A stretch of 64,000 nucleotides of DNA from Mannheimia sp041807705. Lineage in GTDB: Bacteria > Pseudomonadota > Gammaproteobacteria > Enterobacterales > Pasteurellaceae. Position numbers and translations under genes: made by a program. The notes below the pieces were generated by a model. The model was not told where the DNA came from. It made no database searches and worked only from the letters and a program-made list of their open reading frames with translations. Within the stretch, counting starts at the first letter, position 1. Each line of letters begins with the position of its first letter. The DNA is taken from the NCBI RefSeq assembly GCF_041807705.1, contig NZ_JBGTYY010000006.1, positions 1 to 64,000 of the forward strand, given 5' to 3'. This document shows positions 35,071 to 43,516 of the stretch, in pieces.

Positions 35071-36420
35071 ATGTTACTTTTCATTATGTTTGCCGCAATT
35101 TTATTATTGCTGGTATTAATTATTAAATTTAAGGTTCACGCCTTTATAGCCTTAATTATTGTGAGTTTGCTCACAGCGTTAGCTGCAGGTATTCCTGTAG
35201 ATAAAATCTTACCAACGTTATTAAACGGCTTTGGCGGTACGCTTGCTTCTGTTGCATTGCTAGTAGGTTTGGGAGCGATGATTGGTCGTCTGCTTGAAAT
35301 CACAGGCGGAGCAAAAGTGTTAGCGGATACACTGATCAACAAATTTGGTAAAGAGAAAGCACCATTTGCATTGGGTGTAGCATCATTGTTATTCGGCTTC
35401 CCAATCTTCTTTGATGCTGGTTTAGTGGTAATGTTGCCGATTATTTTTAGTGTAGCGAAACAGTTTGGCGGTTCAGTATTGCGTTATGCATTCCCATCTG
35501 CAGGGGCATTTGCGGTAATGCACGCTTTCCTTCCTCCACATCCTGGCCCGGTTGCTTCGGGCGATTTACTTGGCGTAAATATGGGCTTATTGGTGTTAGT
35601 TGGCTTGGTTTGTGCAATTCCAACTTGGTACATCGGTACTTATATGTTCAGCCAATTTATCAGCAAACGTATTCATGTTGATATACCAAAAGCATTTTTG
35701 AACGGCTTATCTGCAAATGAAATGGCGGTACAAAATCCACCAAGTTTCGGTAAAGTGCTGACGGTGCTATTACTACCGATTATCTTAATTTTATTCGATA
35801 CAGGTTTAAACACGCTCTCTGTTGCGAAAGTAGTGGACGGCAACGAACTTTGGGTGCAAAGCCTACGTTTAATTGGAAAAACGCCAGTAGCATTATTGAT
35901 TACCCTGATTGTGGCAATTATTCTTCTGCGTGATAATCGTAGCTTAGACCAAATCGAAAAAATTTGTAACAACGCACTTGGTCCAATTTGTTCTATCGTG
36001 TTAGTAACGGGTGCTGGCGGTATGTTTGGTGGTGTGTTGCGTGCAAGTGGTATTGGCGATGTCTTGTCTGAAATGATGGCAGATACGGGAATGCCGATTG
36101 TCGTTGCAGCCTTTATTATCGCAACAGTTTTCCGTGTTGCACAGGGTTCAGCAACGGTGGCTTTAACCACAACGGCGGCGTTAATTGCTCCAATGGTGGC
36201 AGCTGCAACAGATTTAAGTCAGTTTGACCTTTGCTTTATTGTGATCTCAATCGCTTCAGGTGCAACTGTGCTATCTCACGTGAACGATTCAGGCTTCTGG
36301 CTTATTAGCCGCTTCCTTGAAATGGACGAAAAAACTACGCTGAAAACGTGGACAATGTTAGAAACCTCCATCGGTTTAACAGGCTTTGCTTGTGCATTGA
36401 TTGGTAGCTGGTTACTTTAA
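35071..36420 (+). CDS. gntU: Gluconate permease (GntP family)
   Basis: The 449-residue transporter has about 12-14 hydrophobic segments and GntP-family stretches such as GFGGTLASVALLVGLGAMIGRLLEITGGA (in two parts), FPIFFDAGLVVMLPIIF, HAFLPPHPGPVA and RVAQGSATVALTTTAALIAP. It imports gluconate by proton symport. The frame opens at 35035 inside the operator, but GTGGAGAAA places the start at 35071. GntT, GntU and GntP subtypes cannot be separated by eye, so the symbol is tentative. Confidence 0.88.
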   Translation: MLLFIMFAAILLLLVLIIKFKVHAFIALIIVSLLTALAAGIPVDKILPTLLNGFGGTLASVALLVGLGAMIGRLLEITGGAKVLADTLINKFGKEKAPFALGVASLLFGFPIFFDAGLVVMLPIIFSVAKQFGGSVLRYAFPSAGAFAVMHAFLPPHPGPVASGDLLGVNMGLLVLVGLVCAIPTWYIGTYMFSQFISKRIHVDIPKAFLNGLSANEMAVQNPPSFGKVLTVLLLPIILILFDTGLNTLSVAKVVDGNELWVQSLRLIGKTPVALLITLIVAIILLRDNRSLDQIEKICNNALGPICSIVLVTGAGGMFGGVLRASGIGDVLSEMMADTGMPIVVAAFIIATVFRVAQGSATVALTTTAALIAPMVAAATDLSQFDLCFIVISIASGATVLSHVNDSGFWLISRFLEMDEKTTLKTWTMLETSIGLTGFACALIGSWLL

Positions 36421-36430
36421 TCTCATTCTT

Positions 36431-36487
36431 ACAAGCGGTCGATTTTCTTCAGAATTTTGCAAATTTTCAGGAAAATCGACCGCTTGT
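36431..36487 (+). terminator. Paired uptake-signal terminator after the gluconate permease
   Basis: ACAAGCGGTCGATTTTC pairs perfectly with GAAAATCGACCGCTTGT across a short loop and is followed by a run of T. It starts 11 bases after the stop codon, a clear case of two opposed uptake signals acting as a terminator. Confidence 0.9.
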
Positions 36488-36575
36488 TTTTTTATATAAC
36501 TATTGAAATTTTCCCTTTAATTGGAGTAGATTATAGGAATTCCGTTCTATTTTTAATCATTTAACAGGAGTGATT

Positions 36576-38021
36576 ATGTCAAACACCCAATTTTCTTTAC
36601 TGGATTTTAGAGCTTATATCAACGGCGAATTTATAGAAGGCAAGAAAACCTTTGAGGTTACGAATCCAACTACTGGCGAGGTAATCGGCAAGGTTGCAGA
36701 TTTAGAGGCAGAAGACGCTCGTTTAGCGATTGAAAAAGCGGTTATCGCACAGAAAAAATGGCAGACATTGTTACCGAAAGAGAGAGCAACAATTTTACGC
36801 AAATGGTTTGATCTCATTAATCAAAACAAAGAGGAACTGGCTCAAATTTTGAGTTTAGAGCAAGGTAAACCCATTACTGAAAGCTGTACTGAAATTACCT
36901 ACGGAGCAAGTTTTATTGAATTTTATGCGGAAGAGTGCAAACGGATTTATGGGGATGTGTTGCCACAAGATAAACCTGATCATCGTTTAATGGTTATCAA
37001 GCAGCCGATTGGCGTGGTCGCAGCAATTACTCCGTGGAACTTCCCAAATGCGATGATTACTCGCAAAGCAGCTCCTGCCTTAGCTGCCGGTTGTGCCATT
37101 GTGTTCAAACCTGCGGTAGAAACGCCACTTTCTGCTATCGCGTTAGCTAAATTAGCCGAGCAGGCGGGCATTCCAGCAGGTGTGTTTAACATTGTTACTG
37201 CGGAGCAATCAGAAGATATTGGCAAGGAATTAACCACTAATCCAAGTGTAAGAAAAGTAACCTTCACGGGTTCGACTCGTGTTGGTAAGATTTTGATGGG
37301 ACAATCAGCAAGCACGGTTAAAAAATTAGCCTTAGAACTAGGCGGCAATGCTCCAGCAATCGTGTTTGATGATGCAGATTTAGACAAAGCGGTTGAAGGC
37401 GTGTTTGCCTCAAAATTCCGCAATGCAGGGCAGACCTGTGTTTGTGCTAACCGTATTTATGTACAAGCGGGCATTTATGAGCAATTTATTGCAAAATTCA
37501 AACAAAAAGTTGAACAGATTAAACTCGGAGCACCAACAGAACCAGATGTTACAATGGGGGCGTTAATCAGCCTGAAAGCGGTAGAAAAAGTGGAAGACCA
37601 CATCAAAAATGCTCTTTCTTTGGGAGCAGAATTGGTGTTAGGTGGTAAACGCCACGAACTCGGTGGCACATTCTTCCAACCCACTATTTTAAAAAATGTT
37701 ACCCAAGAGATGAAAGTCGCCCGTGAGGAAACCTTTGCACCACTTGCTCCAATTTTCAAATTTGAAACAGAAGAGGAAGTTATCCAATGGGCAAATGACA
37801 CCGAGTTTGGCTTAGCTTCTTATCTCTTTAGTGAAAATCTTTCACGCATTTGGCGAGTATCTGAGCAGTTGGAATACGGCATTGTTGGTATAAATGAAGG
37901 GCTGATCAGCAACGAATTCGCCCCATTCGGCGGTGTGAAAGAGTCTGGCATCGGGCGAGAAGGCTCAAAATATGGCTTAGATGAGTTTTTAGAGATGAAA
38001 TATCTTTGTATGAAGATTTAG
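36576..38021 (+). CDS. gabD: NAD(P)-dependent succinate-semialdehyde-type aldehyde dehydrogenase
   Basis: The 481-residue enzyme has the aldehyde dehydrogenase landmarks ITPWNFPNAMITRKAAPALAAG, FTGSTRVGKILM, the general base in LALELGGNAP and the catalytic Cys in FRNAGQTCVCANRIYV. The overall sequence is closest to GabD (succinate-semialdehyde dehydrogenase). A GTG at 36570 is in frame, but AACAGGAG is better spaced to the ATG at 36576. It stands alone between the gluconate and inositol modules, with no gabT partner. Another short-chain semialdehyde substrate is possible. Confidence 0.82.
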   Translation: MSNTQFSLLDFRAYINGEFIEGKKTFEVTNPTTGEVIGKVADLEAEDARLAIEKAVIAQKKWQTLLPKERATILRKWFDLINQNKEELAQILSLEQGKPITESCTEITYGASFIEFYAEECKRIYGDVLPQDKPDHRLMVIKQPIGVVAAITPWNFPNAMITRKAAPALAAGCAIVFKPAVETPLSAIALAKLAEQAGIPAGVFNIVTAEQSEDIGKELTTNPSVRKVTFTGSTRVGKILMGQSASTVKKLALELGGNAPAIVFDDADLDKAVEGVFASKFRNAGQTCVCANRIYVQAGIYEQFIAKFKQKVEQIKLGAPTEPDVTMGALISLKAVEKVEDHIKNALSLGAELVLGGKRHELGGTFFQPTILKNVTQEMKVAREETFAPLAPIFKFETEEEVIQWANDTEFGLASYLFSENLSRIWRVSEQLEYGIVGINEGLISNEFAPFGGVKESGIGREGSKYGLDEFLEMKYLCMKI

Positions 38022-38024
38022 TAG

Positions 38025-38050
38025 AAAGGGACGCAATGCGTCCCTTTTTT
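38025..38050 (+). terminator. Terminator after the aldehyde dehydrogenase gene
   Basis: AAAGGGACGCA-TGCGTCCCTTTTTT is a tight GC-rich hairpin with a T run, just after the stop. Its GGGACGCA core links it to the GTAGGG palindrome family. Confidence 0.9.
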
Positions 38051-38081
38051 GTAATATTTCTCAGAAATATGACCGCTTGTG

Positions 38082-38900
38082 TTATTCAAATTTTGTTTTA
38101 TAGGCTTCACTATTTACCCATAAATGATCTTGCTCCCAAGTGAATTTCCACTTGCGAACAGGGCCTGCCATTACATTCAGATAATAGTTGTTATAACCGG
38201 CAATAGTGGCAACGGGGTGGTAGCCTTTTGGTACTTTTACCACGTTCTTATCATAAACTGCCATACATTCGTCTAGGGTGCGATCATCGGTATAAACTCG
38301 CTGTAAAGCAAAACCTTGTGGTGGATCGAAGCGGTGGTAATAAGTCTCTTCTAAATAGGTTTCTTGTTCGGAATTTTTGTCATCGTGTTTATGGCTTGGG
38401 TAAGAGCTGGTATTGCCTTCATCAGTAAATACTTCTACAACTAATAAGCTATCTGCAGGTTCAGTTTCTGGCAGAATATTATGCACTAAGCGTTGATTGT
38501 TACCGAAGCCTCGTTTTTCAACCCCGACATCTTCTGGGCTAATCAGTCGTACAGGATAATTCCCCTGACTTGGTGCTTTGCAAACCGCAAGTTCTAATTG
38601 ACTGCTTGTTTCCACTTTCACTTGCTTGTGTGGCGGAATATAGACGGAATAAGGTGGGATTTTTTCAAATGGGCTGGCTCGGTTGCCGATATTTTCAAAA
38701 CGATATTCATCAACAAACACCGATCCTTTGCCTGCAACGAAAACAAGACAAAGTTCATCTTCGCCACTCTCTAAGGTAATAGATTGATTGTCTAACTGAT
38801 AAGCAGCAAAGCCAACATATTCCCAATTAGCATTTTGCGAGGTAATGTCTTGAATTAAACCGTTTGGCTGAGTCTGTGGTTTAGAAAGTAAGAAGCTCAT
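38082..38900 (-). CDS. iolB: 5-deoxy-glucuronate isomerase
   Basis: The 272-residue cupin-fold enzyme matches IolB: NTSSYPSHKHDDKNSEQETYLEETYYHRF (in two parts, about 161-190) supplies metal-binding His and Glu residues, and KVPKGYHPVATIAGYNNYYLNVMAGP is the conserved C-terminal part. It converts 5-deoxy-glucuronate to 5-dehydro-2-deoxy-D-gluconate in inositol breakdown. An AGGAGATAT ribosome site precedes the ATG. It is divergent from iolA. Confidence 0.95.
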   Translation of the reverse strand: MSFLLSKPQTQPNGLIQDITSQNANWEYVGFAAYQLDNQSITLESGEDELCLVFVAGKGSVFVDEYRFENIGNRASPFEKIPPYSVYIPPHKQVKVETSSQLELAVCKAPSQGNYPVRLISPEDVGVEKRGFGNNQRLVHNILPETEPADSLLVVEVFTDEGNTSSYPSHKHDDKNSEQETYLEETYYHRFDPPQGFALQRVYTDDRTLDECMAVYDKNVVKVPKGYHPVATIAGYNNYYLNVMAGPVRKWKFTWEQDHLWVNSEAYKTKFE

Positions 38901-38983
38901 AATATCTCCTGTATAAATTCATAATAATGACAACCTTACTATAACGCAGATCATTTCTTTTGGGGATAAGCAATCTTCAAAGT

Positions 38984-38999
38984 TGTTATCAAGATCACA
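38984..38999. promoter_or_regulatory. CRP-like site between iolB and iolA
   Basis: TGTTA-TCAAGA-TCACA keeps nine of ten conserved CRP bases. It lies directly beside the 18-base inositol dyad at 39003. Confidence 0.6.
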
Positions 39000-39002
39000 A
39001 AA

Positions 39003-39020
39003 ATGAAATAAATTTTTCAT
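39003..39020. promoter_or_regulatory. Candidate IolR-type operator, iolB/iolA promoter region
   Basis: ATGAAATAAATTTTTCAT contains GAAA-N6-TTTC dyad arms. The identical 18 bases occur in complement at 55213-55230 (iolD-iolC), and a 17/18 match occurs at 40856-40873 (ABC importer). The restriction to inositol promoters suggests one regulator binds all of them. Confidence 0.65.
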
Positions 39021-39116
39021 TCTTGTTCTATTTGTATTGATATTTTCTATTTTTAAGAGTAGTTTATGGAGTGTCTTTTGTCTATCCTCAATTCATAATT
39101 TGATAAGGAGTTTTCG

Positions 39117-40628
39117 ATGAGCCAATTTGTGCAAAACTTTATTAATGGCGTAGCGGTTGAAAGCCAAAGCCAACGCTTTACCTCCGTATTTAACCCGGCA
39201 ACCGGCGAAGAAACTAAAAAAGTGAAGTTAAGTACTGCTACTGAAGTAGATTCAGCGATTGTTGCAGCTGATACTGCATTTAAAAGCTGGTCGCAGCAAT
39301 CTCCACTTCGTCGTGCTAGAATTTTATTTAAATTCAAAGAGTTACTAGAAGCAAACTTTGATGAGTTAGCTCGTCTTATTAGCTCTGAACACGGTAAAGT
39401 TTATTCAGATGCAATTGGAGAATTAACGCGTGGTTTAGAAGTGGTTGAGTTTGCAACGGGTATTCCACATTTACAAAAAGGCGAATTTTCTGCCAATGCA
39501 GGACGTGGTATTGATATCCACTCTATCCAACAGCCACTAGGGGTTGTAGCAGGCATTACACCTTTTAACTTCCCTGCAATGGTGCCGATGTGGATGTTCC
39601 CTGTTGCACTGGCTTGTGGTAATACCTTTGTGTTAAAACCTTCTGAAAAAGATCCGAGTGTCTCAATTCGTTTAGCCGAATTATTAAAAGAAGCAGGCTT
39701 GCCTGATGGCGTATTCAATGTAGTGCAAGGTGATAAAGAAGCGGTTGATATTCTTTTAACCGACCCACGTATTCAAGCAGTAAGTTTTGTAGGCTCAACA
39801 GCGATTGCTCAATATATTTATGAAAAAGGCTCTGCAAATGGTAAACGAGTTCAAGCCTTAGGTGGTGCGAAAAACCACGCATTAATTATGCCAGATGCTG
39901 ATGTTCAAAACACAGTAAATGCACTGCTTGGTGCTGCATTTGGTGCAGCAGGTGAGCGTTGTATGGCGTTATCTGTTGCAGTGGTGGTTGGTGATGAACT
40001 GGCAGATAAAATCGTAGAAGAGTTAATTCCAAAAGTGAAAGCACTGAAAATCGGTACAGGTTTATTGCCGGAAGGCGAAACAGAAAACGATATGGGGCCG
40101 GTCATTTCCAAAGAGCATAAAGCGAAAATTGAAAGCTATATTGACCAAGGTGTTGCACAAGGTGCGAAACTCTGTGTGGACGGTCGTGGTTATAAAGTGG
40201 CTGGACACGAGAATGGCTATTTTGTTGGTGGAACGCTATTTGATAATGTCACCCCTGAAATGACGATCTGGCAAGATGAGATCTTTGGGCCGGTACTGTC
40301 GGTAGTGCGTGTAAAAGATTATGCAGAAGGCATTGATTTGATTAACAGCCATCAATACGGTAATGGTAGTGCGATCTTCACGGCAGATGGCGACTCTGCT
40401 CGTCAATTTACCCAAGATGTTCAGGTTGGTATGGTGGGGGTGAATATTCCTATTCCAGTGCCGATGGCATTCCACTGCTTTGGTGGTTGGAAAGCCTCTA
40501 TCTTCGGGCCATTAAATGTCTATGGTACAGATGGTGTGCGTTTCTATACTCGTATGAAAACCATTACAACTCGTTGGCCAGACAGCTCTGTGCGTAGCCA
40601 AGCGGCATTTAACTTCCCAACGTTATAA
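39117..40628 (+). CDS. iolA: Malonate-semialdehyde / methylmalonate-semialdehyde dehydrogenase (CoA-acylating)
   Basis: The 503-residue enzyme is an IolA/MmsA-type aldehyde dehydrogenase. It has GVVAGITPFNFPAMVPMWMFP, SFVGSTAIAQYIYEKG, QALGGAKNHALIMPDAD and the catalytic Cys in GAAFGAAGERCMALSVAVVVG. It converts malonic semialdehyde to acetyl-CoA, the last step of inositol breakdown. Length is as expected. AAGGAG precedes the ATG. It stands as a single gene after the shared iolB-iolA promoter and ends at a strong terminator. Confidence 0.94.
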   Translation: MSQFVQNFINGVAVESQSQRFTSVFNPATGEETKKVKLSTATEVDSAIVAADTAFKSWSQQSPLRRARILFKFKELLEANFDELARLISSEHGKVYSDAIGELTRGLEVVEFATGIPHLQKGEFSANAGRGIDIHSIQQPLGVVAGITPFNFPAMVPMWMFPVALACGNTFVLKPSEKDPSVSIRLAELLKEAGLPDGVFNVVQGDKEAVDILLTDPRIQAVSFVGSTAIAQYIYEKGSANGKRVQALGGAKNHALIMPDADVQNTVNALLGAAFGAAGERCMALSVAVVVGDELADKIVEELIPKVKALKIGTGLLPEGETENDMGPVISKEHKAKIESYIDQGVAQGAKLCVDGRGYKVAGHENGYFVGGTLFDNVTPEMTIWQDEIFGPVLSVVRVKDYAEGIDLINSHQYGNGSAIFTADGDSARQFTQDVQVGMVGVNIPIPVPMAFHCFGGWKASIFGPLNVYGTDGVRFYTRMKTITTRWPDSSVRSQAAFNFPTL

Positions 40629-40655
40629 TTATAATTCTTCCTTTTTTGAGTGTTT

Positions 40656-40682
40656 AGCGGTGAGTAATCACCGCTTTTTTTA
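40656..40682 (+). terminator. Terminator after iolA
   Basis: AGCGGTGA-GTAA-TCACCGCT followed by a long T run is a clear rho-independent terminator. Confidence 0.92.
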
Positions 40683-40788
40683 TAATTGCAGTGGTACTGT
40701 TTTTTTAGATGTTGATTTCAGCAACGATTGCAAAAAATTCTCGAATTCTGACCGCTTGTTTTTATTCTTATTATTTTTCTCTTAAAAA

Positions 40789-40804
40789 TGTGATCTGCGT
40801 AACA
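40789..40804. promoter_or_regulatory. CRP-like site upstream of the inositol-type ABC importer
   Basis: TGTGA-TCTGCG-TAACA matches nine of ten conserved CRP positions and lies 52 bases upstream of the candidate inositol operator. Confidence 0.65.
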
Positions 40805-40855
40805 AATTTGAAACAAAGTATTTGGAGTGAAATTTTTAGAGTGCTATATTTCTTT

Positions 40856-40873
40856 TTGAAAAATTTATTTCAT
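40856..40873. promoter_or_regulatory. Candidate IolR-type operator upstream of the ABC importer
   Basis: TTGAAAAATTTATTTCAT is the reverse complement of the iolB/iolA dyad with one mismatch, at an end position. GAAA-N6-TTTC is intact. Confidence 0.6.
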
Positions 40874-40971
40874 TTAATTTTATTTTTGAAATAAGACTTC
40901 ATTTTTTCTTCGAAGTTTGAAGTAAGGCTGGCAGTAATGCTGTTAATTCCAATCTCACAAGAGGATTTTGT

Positions 40972-41910
40972 ATGAAAATGCGTATTAAATTTGCGTTAAG
41001 TGCTTTAACACTGGGCTTAGCAATGAATAGCTTTGCAAAAGATGAACTTGTTGTATTTAGTTTACCAAACCTATCTAGCCCGTTTGAAGTTCAGCTACAA
41101 AAAGTAGCAGTAGAAACCAGTAAGAAGTTAGAGATTAAATTGCAAGTATTAGATGGGCAAAGTTCATCAACCAAGCAGGCTTCTGATTTAGAAAATGCGA
41201 TTACGCGTGGAGCGAAAGGTATCATTATTTCCCCAAATGATGTGAATGCGATTTCAGGAGCGGTGGAAGAAATTATTCAAGAGAAAATTCCTGCTGCAAC
41301 ATTAGACCGCAAAGTTGAAAGTAGTAAACCAGTTCCACACTTTGGTGCAAATAACTACACTGGCGGTCAAGAAGTGGCAAAAGCAGTGAAAGCGAAATAT
41401 CCAGAGGGTGCAAGAATTATTTTATTAACTGGTCAGCCGGGTTCAACGTCGAATATTGAGCGTACTAAAGGTATTCGTGATGAATTAGCTGCCGGTGGCG
41501 ATAAATATAAAATTGTGGTTGATCAAACCGGTAACTGGCTACGTTCTGAGGGCTTACGCATTATTGAAAGTGTGTTACCAACCTTAAAAGAGAAACCGGA
41601 AGTAATTATTTCCGCCAATGACGATATGGCACTTGGTGCGATTGAAGCATTGCGTAGTCAAGGTTTAAAAGCAGGTGATATTTTAGTGACCGGCTTTGAC
41701 TCAACCCCTGAAGCACTTGCTCGTGTGAAAGACGGCTGGTTGTATCTCACTGCTGACCAACGCCCAAGTTTTGCGGTAAGCACCGCATTAGAGCAAGTGG
41801 TTGGCAATATCCGTGAGAGCAAAGAAGTGAGCGGTGCGGACTATCCGCCAAAAATTATCCTGAAAGATAATCTGCAAGAAGCAGAACGTTTTGCAGAAAT
41901 CAGTGAATAA
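40972..41910 (+). CDS. Sugar-type ABC transporter substrate-binding protein, probably for myo-inositol
   Basis: The 312-residue periplasmic protein has a signal peptide (residues 1-22, ending SFA) and the ribose/inositol-binding fold, with TRGAKGIIISPNDVNAISGAVEE, AATLDRKVESS and SANDDMALGAIEALRSQGL. It would capture its ligand for the ATPase and permease encoded next. Inositol is inferred from the neighbouring iol genes and shared operator; the sequence alone only shows the ribose-like family (CUT2). A strong hairpin follows it. Confidence 0.85.
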   Translation: MKMRIKFALSALTLGLAMNSFAKDELVVFSLPNLSSPFEVQLQKVAVETSKKLEIKLQVLDGQSSSTKQASDLENAITRGAKGIIISPNDVNAISGAVEEIIQEKIPAATLDRKVESSKPVPHFGANNYTGGQEVAKAVKAKYPEGARIILLTGQPGSTSNIERTKGIRDELAAGGDKYKIVVDQTGNWLRSEGLRIIESVLPTLKEKPEVIISANDDMALGAIEALRSQGLKAGDILVTGFDSTPEALARVKDGWLYLTADQRPSFAVSTALEQVVGNIRESKEVSGADYPPKIILKDNLQEAERFAEISE

Positions 41911-41917
41911 TTTATCT

Positions 41918-41947
41918 GCCTTCCGGCTGAGGCCGGAGGGCGTTTTT
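41918..41947 (+). terminator. Attenuating terminator after the binding-protein gene
   Basis: GCCTTCCGGC and GCCGGAGGGC form a ten-pair GC-rich stem (one G-T pair) followed by seven T. As in the xyl importer operon, it lies between the binding-protein gene and the ATPase gene. Confidence 0.88.
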
Positions 41948-41960
41948 TTACGGAGGTTGT

Positions 41961-43505
41961 ATGTCTACTCCCTTACTTGAAGTGAAAGATCTGACAAAAA
42001 GTTTCTCTGGTGTAATGGCACTCAATGGCGTGAAACTGACTGTGGGAAAAGGCGAGGTTCACGCACTGTTGGGTGAAAACGGTGCAGGAAAATCGACCTT
42101 ATTAAAGGCACTTTCAGGCGCTCAGCCACAAACAAGTGGCGAAATTATCTTTAACGGTGAAACCTTAAGTTTGAGCGATTCACCGTTTGATCGCCAACTC
42201 AAAGGCATCGTAACGATTTATCAAGAATTTAACTTACTACCGAATATGACGGTTGCTGAAAATTTCTTTTTGGGCAGAGAACCGGTGAAAGGTTTATTCG
42301 TTAATGAAAAAGCCGTTAATGATGAAGCACAGATGGTGCTAGATAATCTAGGCTTAAATATCAAACCAGATACCCAAGTCTCCTGTTTAAGTGTTGCTCA
42401 ACAACAGATGGTTGAGATTGCCAGAGCGATGACCTTAAACGCGAAATTGATCATTATGGACGAGCCGTCTGCGGCATTAAGTGATAAAGAGGTTGAGAAA
42501 CTTCATCAAATTGTAAGAGATCTTAAAAGTCGTGGTGTGAGTGTTATCTATGTTACCCATCGCTTAAATGAAGTGTTTGCCTTATGCGATCGCTTTACCG
42601 TTTTCCAAGATGGTCGTTATTCCGGCGAAAGCGAGGTAAAAAATGTTACGGTTGATGGCATCATTCGAATGATGGTAGGTCGTGAAGTTGCCTTTACACG
42701 TCGTCCACCTGAGGAAACCCATCATACTCATCGTCCTGTGCGTTTAGCAGTAAAAAATTTACATCGTGAAAAACCGGCACTTGATCCTCACGGCATTGCA
42801 TTACACGGTGTGTCTTTCAACATTCACGAAGGCGAAGTGTTAGGTATTGCAGGCTTAGTCGGTGCTGGTCGAACTGAAATTGCTCGCTGTTTATTTGGAG
42901 TGGAAAACTATACTGCTGATGAAATCAGCCTAGATGGCAAACCTTATGCAGCAACTTCCCCATTAGATGCTTTAGAAAAAGGGGTGGCATTAGTGCCAGA
43001 AGATCGTAAAAAAGAAGGTCTGGTGTTAGGCTTACCGATTAAAACTAATATGACATTGCCGATTTTGAGTAAATTGCTTAAAGGCAATCTGTTTGTCGAT
43101 AATCAAAAAGAAGATGCTTTAATTGAAACTTATCGCCAAGCACTGCGAATTAAAATGGCAAGTAGCGAGTTAGAAGCTCGTAAATTGTCAGGTGGTAATC
43201 AGCAGAAAGTGATTTTGGCACGCTGTATGGCGTTAAATCCAAAGGTGCTAATCGTTGATGAACCGACACGAGGTATTGATGTGGGGGCGAAATCGGAAGT
43301 TCACCAAGTGTTGTTTGATATGGCAAAACAAGGTGTAGCAGTATTGGTTATTTCCTCCGACTTGCCTGAAATTATGGCAATTTCAGACCGTATTATTACG
43401 TTATCTGAGGGAAGGGTAACAGGTGAAATTCACGGCGATGATGCGACCGAAGAAAAATTAATGTCAATGATGGCTGTTGGTGTTCAACGTGGGCACGCAG
43501 CGTAA
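41961..43505 (+). CDS. Sugar-type ABC transporter ATP-binding protein, probably for myo-inositol
   Basis: The 514-residue protein has two ABC domains. Domain one has Walker A GENGAGKST (38-46), signature LSVAQQQMVEIARAM and Walker B LIIMDEPSAALS. Domain two has degenerate P-loop GLVGAGRTE, signature LSGGNQQKVILARCM and Walker B VLIVDEPTRGIDVG. It is the RbsA/MglA-type energiser of the importer. ACGGAGG precedes the ATG. It is followed 11 bases later by the permease gene. Confidence 0.9.
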   Translation: MSTPLLEVKDLTKSFSGVMALNGVKLTVGKGEVHALLGENGAGKSTLLKALSGAQPQTSGEIIFNGETLSLSDSPFDRQLKGIVTIYQEFNLLPNMTVAENFFLGREPVKGLFVNEKAVNDEAQMVLDNLGLNIKPDTQVSCLSVAQQQMVEIARAMTLNAKLIIMDEPSAALSDKEVEKLHQIVRDLKSRGVSVIYVTHRLNEVFALCDRFTVFQDGRYSGESEVKNVTVDGIIRMMVGREVAFTRRPPEETHHTHRPVRLAVKNLHREKPALDPHGIALHGVSFNIHEGEVLGIAGLVGAGRTEIARCLFGVENYTADEISLDGKPYAATSPLDALEKGVALVPEDRKKEGLVLGLPIKTNMTLPILSKLLKGNLFVDNQKEDALIETYRQALRIKMASSELEARKLSGGNQQKVILARCMALNPKVLIVDEPTRGIDVGAKSEVHQVLFDMAKQGVAVLVISSDLPEIMAISDRIITLSEGRVTGEIHGDDATEEKLMSMMAVGVQRGHAA

Positions 43506-43516
43506 GAGAGGTTTGT

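Larger units (their letters stand above)
40629..40971 (+). other. Intergenic region between iolA and the inositol-type ABC importer
   Basis: This 343-base gap contains no gene. It holds the iolA terminator (40656-40682), an uptake signal (GACCGCTTGT, about 40751-40760), a CRP-like site (40789-40804) and a candidate inositol operator (40856-40873). The importer promoter should lie between 40800 and 40950. Confidence 0.7.

Noticed and set aside
35673..36170. Long minus-strand frame of 165 codons
   Set aside because: It lies wholly inside the gluconate permease gene and has low-complexity, non-protein-like content: a shadow frame.
40874..40971. Possible small RNA or leader before the ABC importer
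   Set aside because: Only a weak stem is visible and there is no terminator. It is more likely an untranslated leader.
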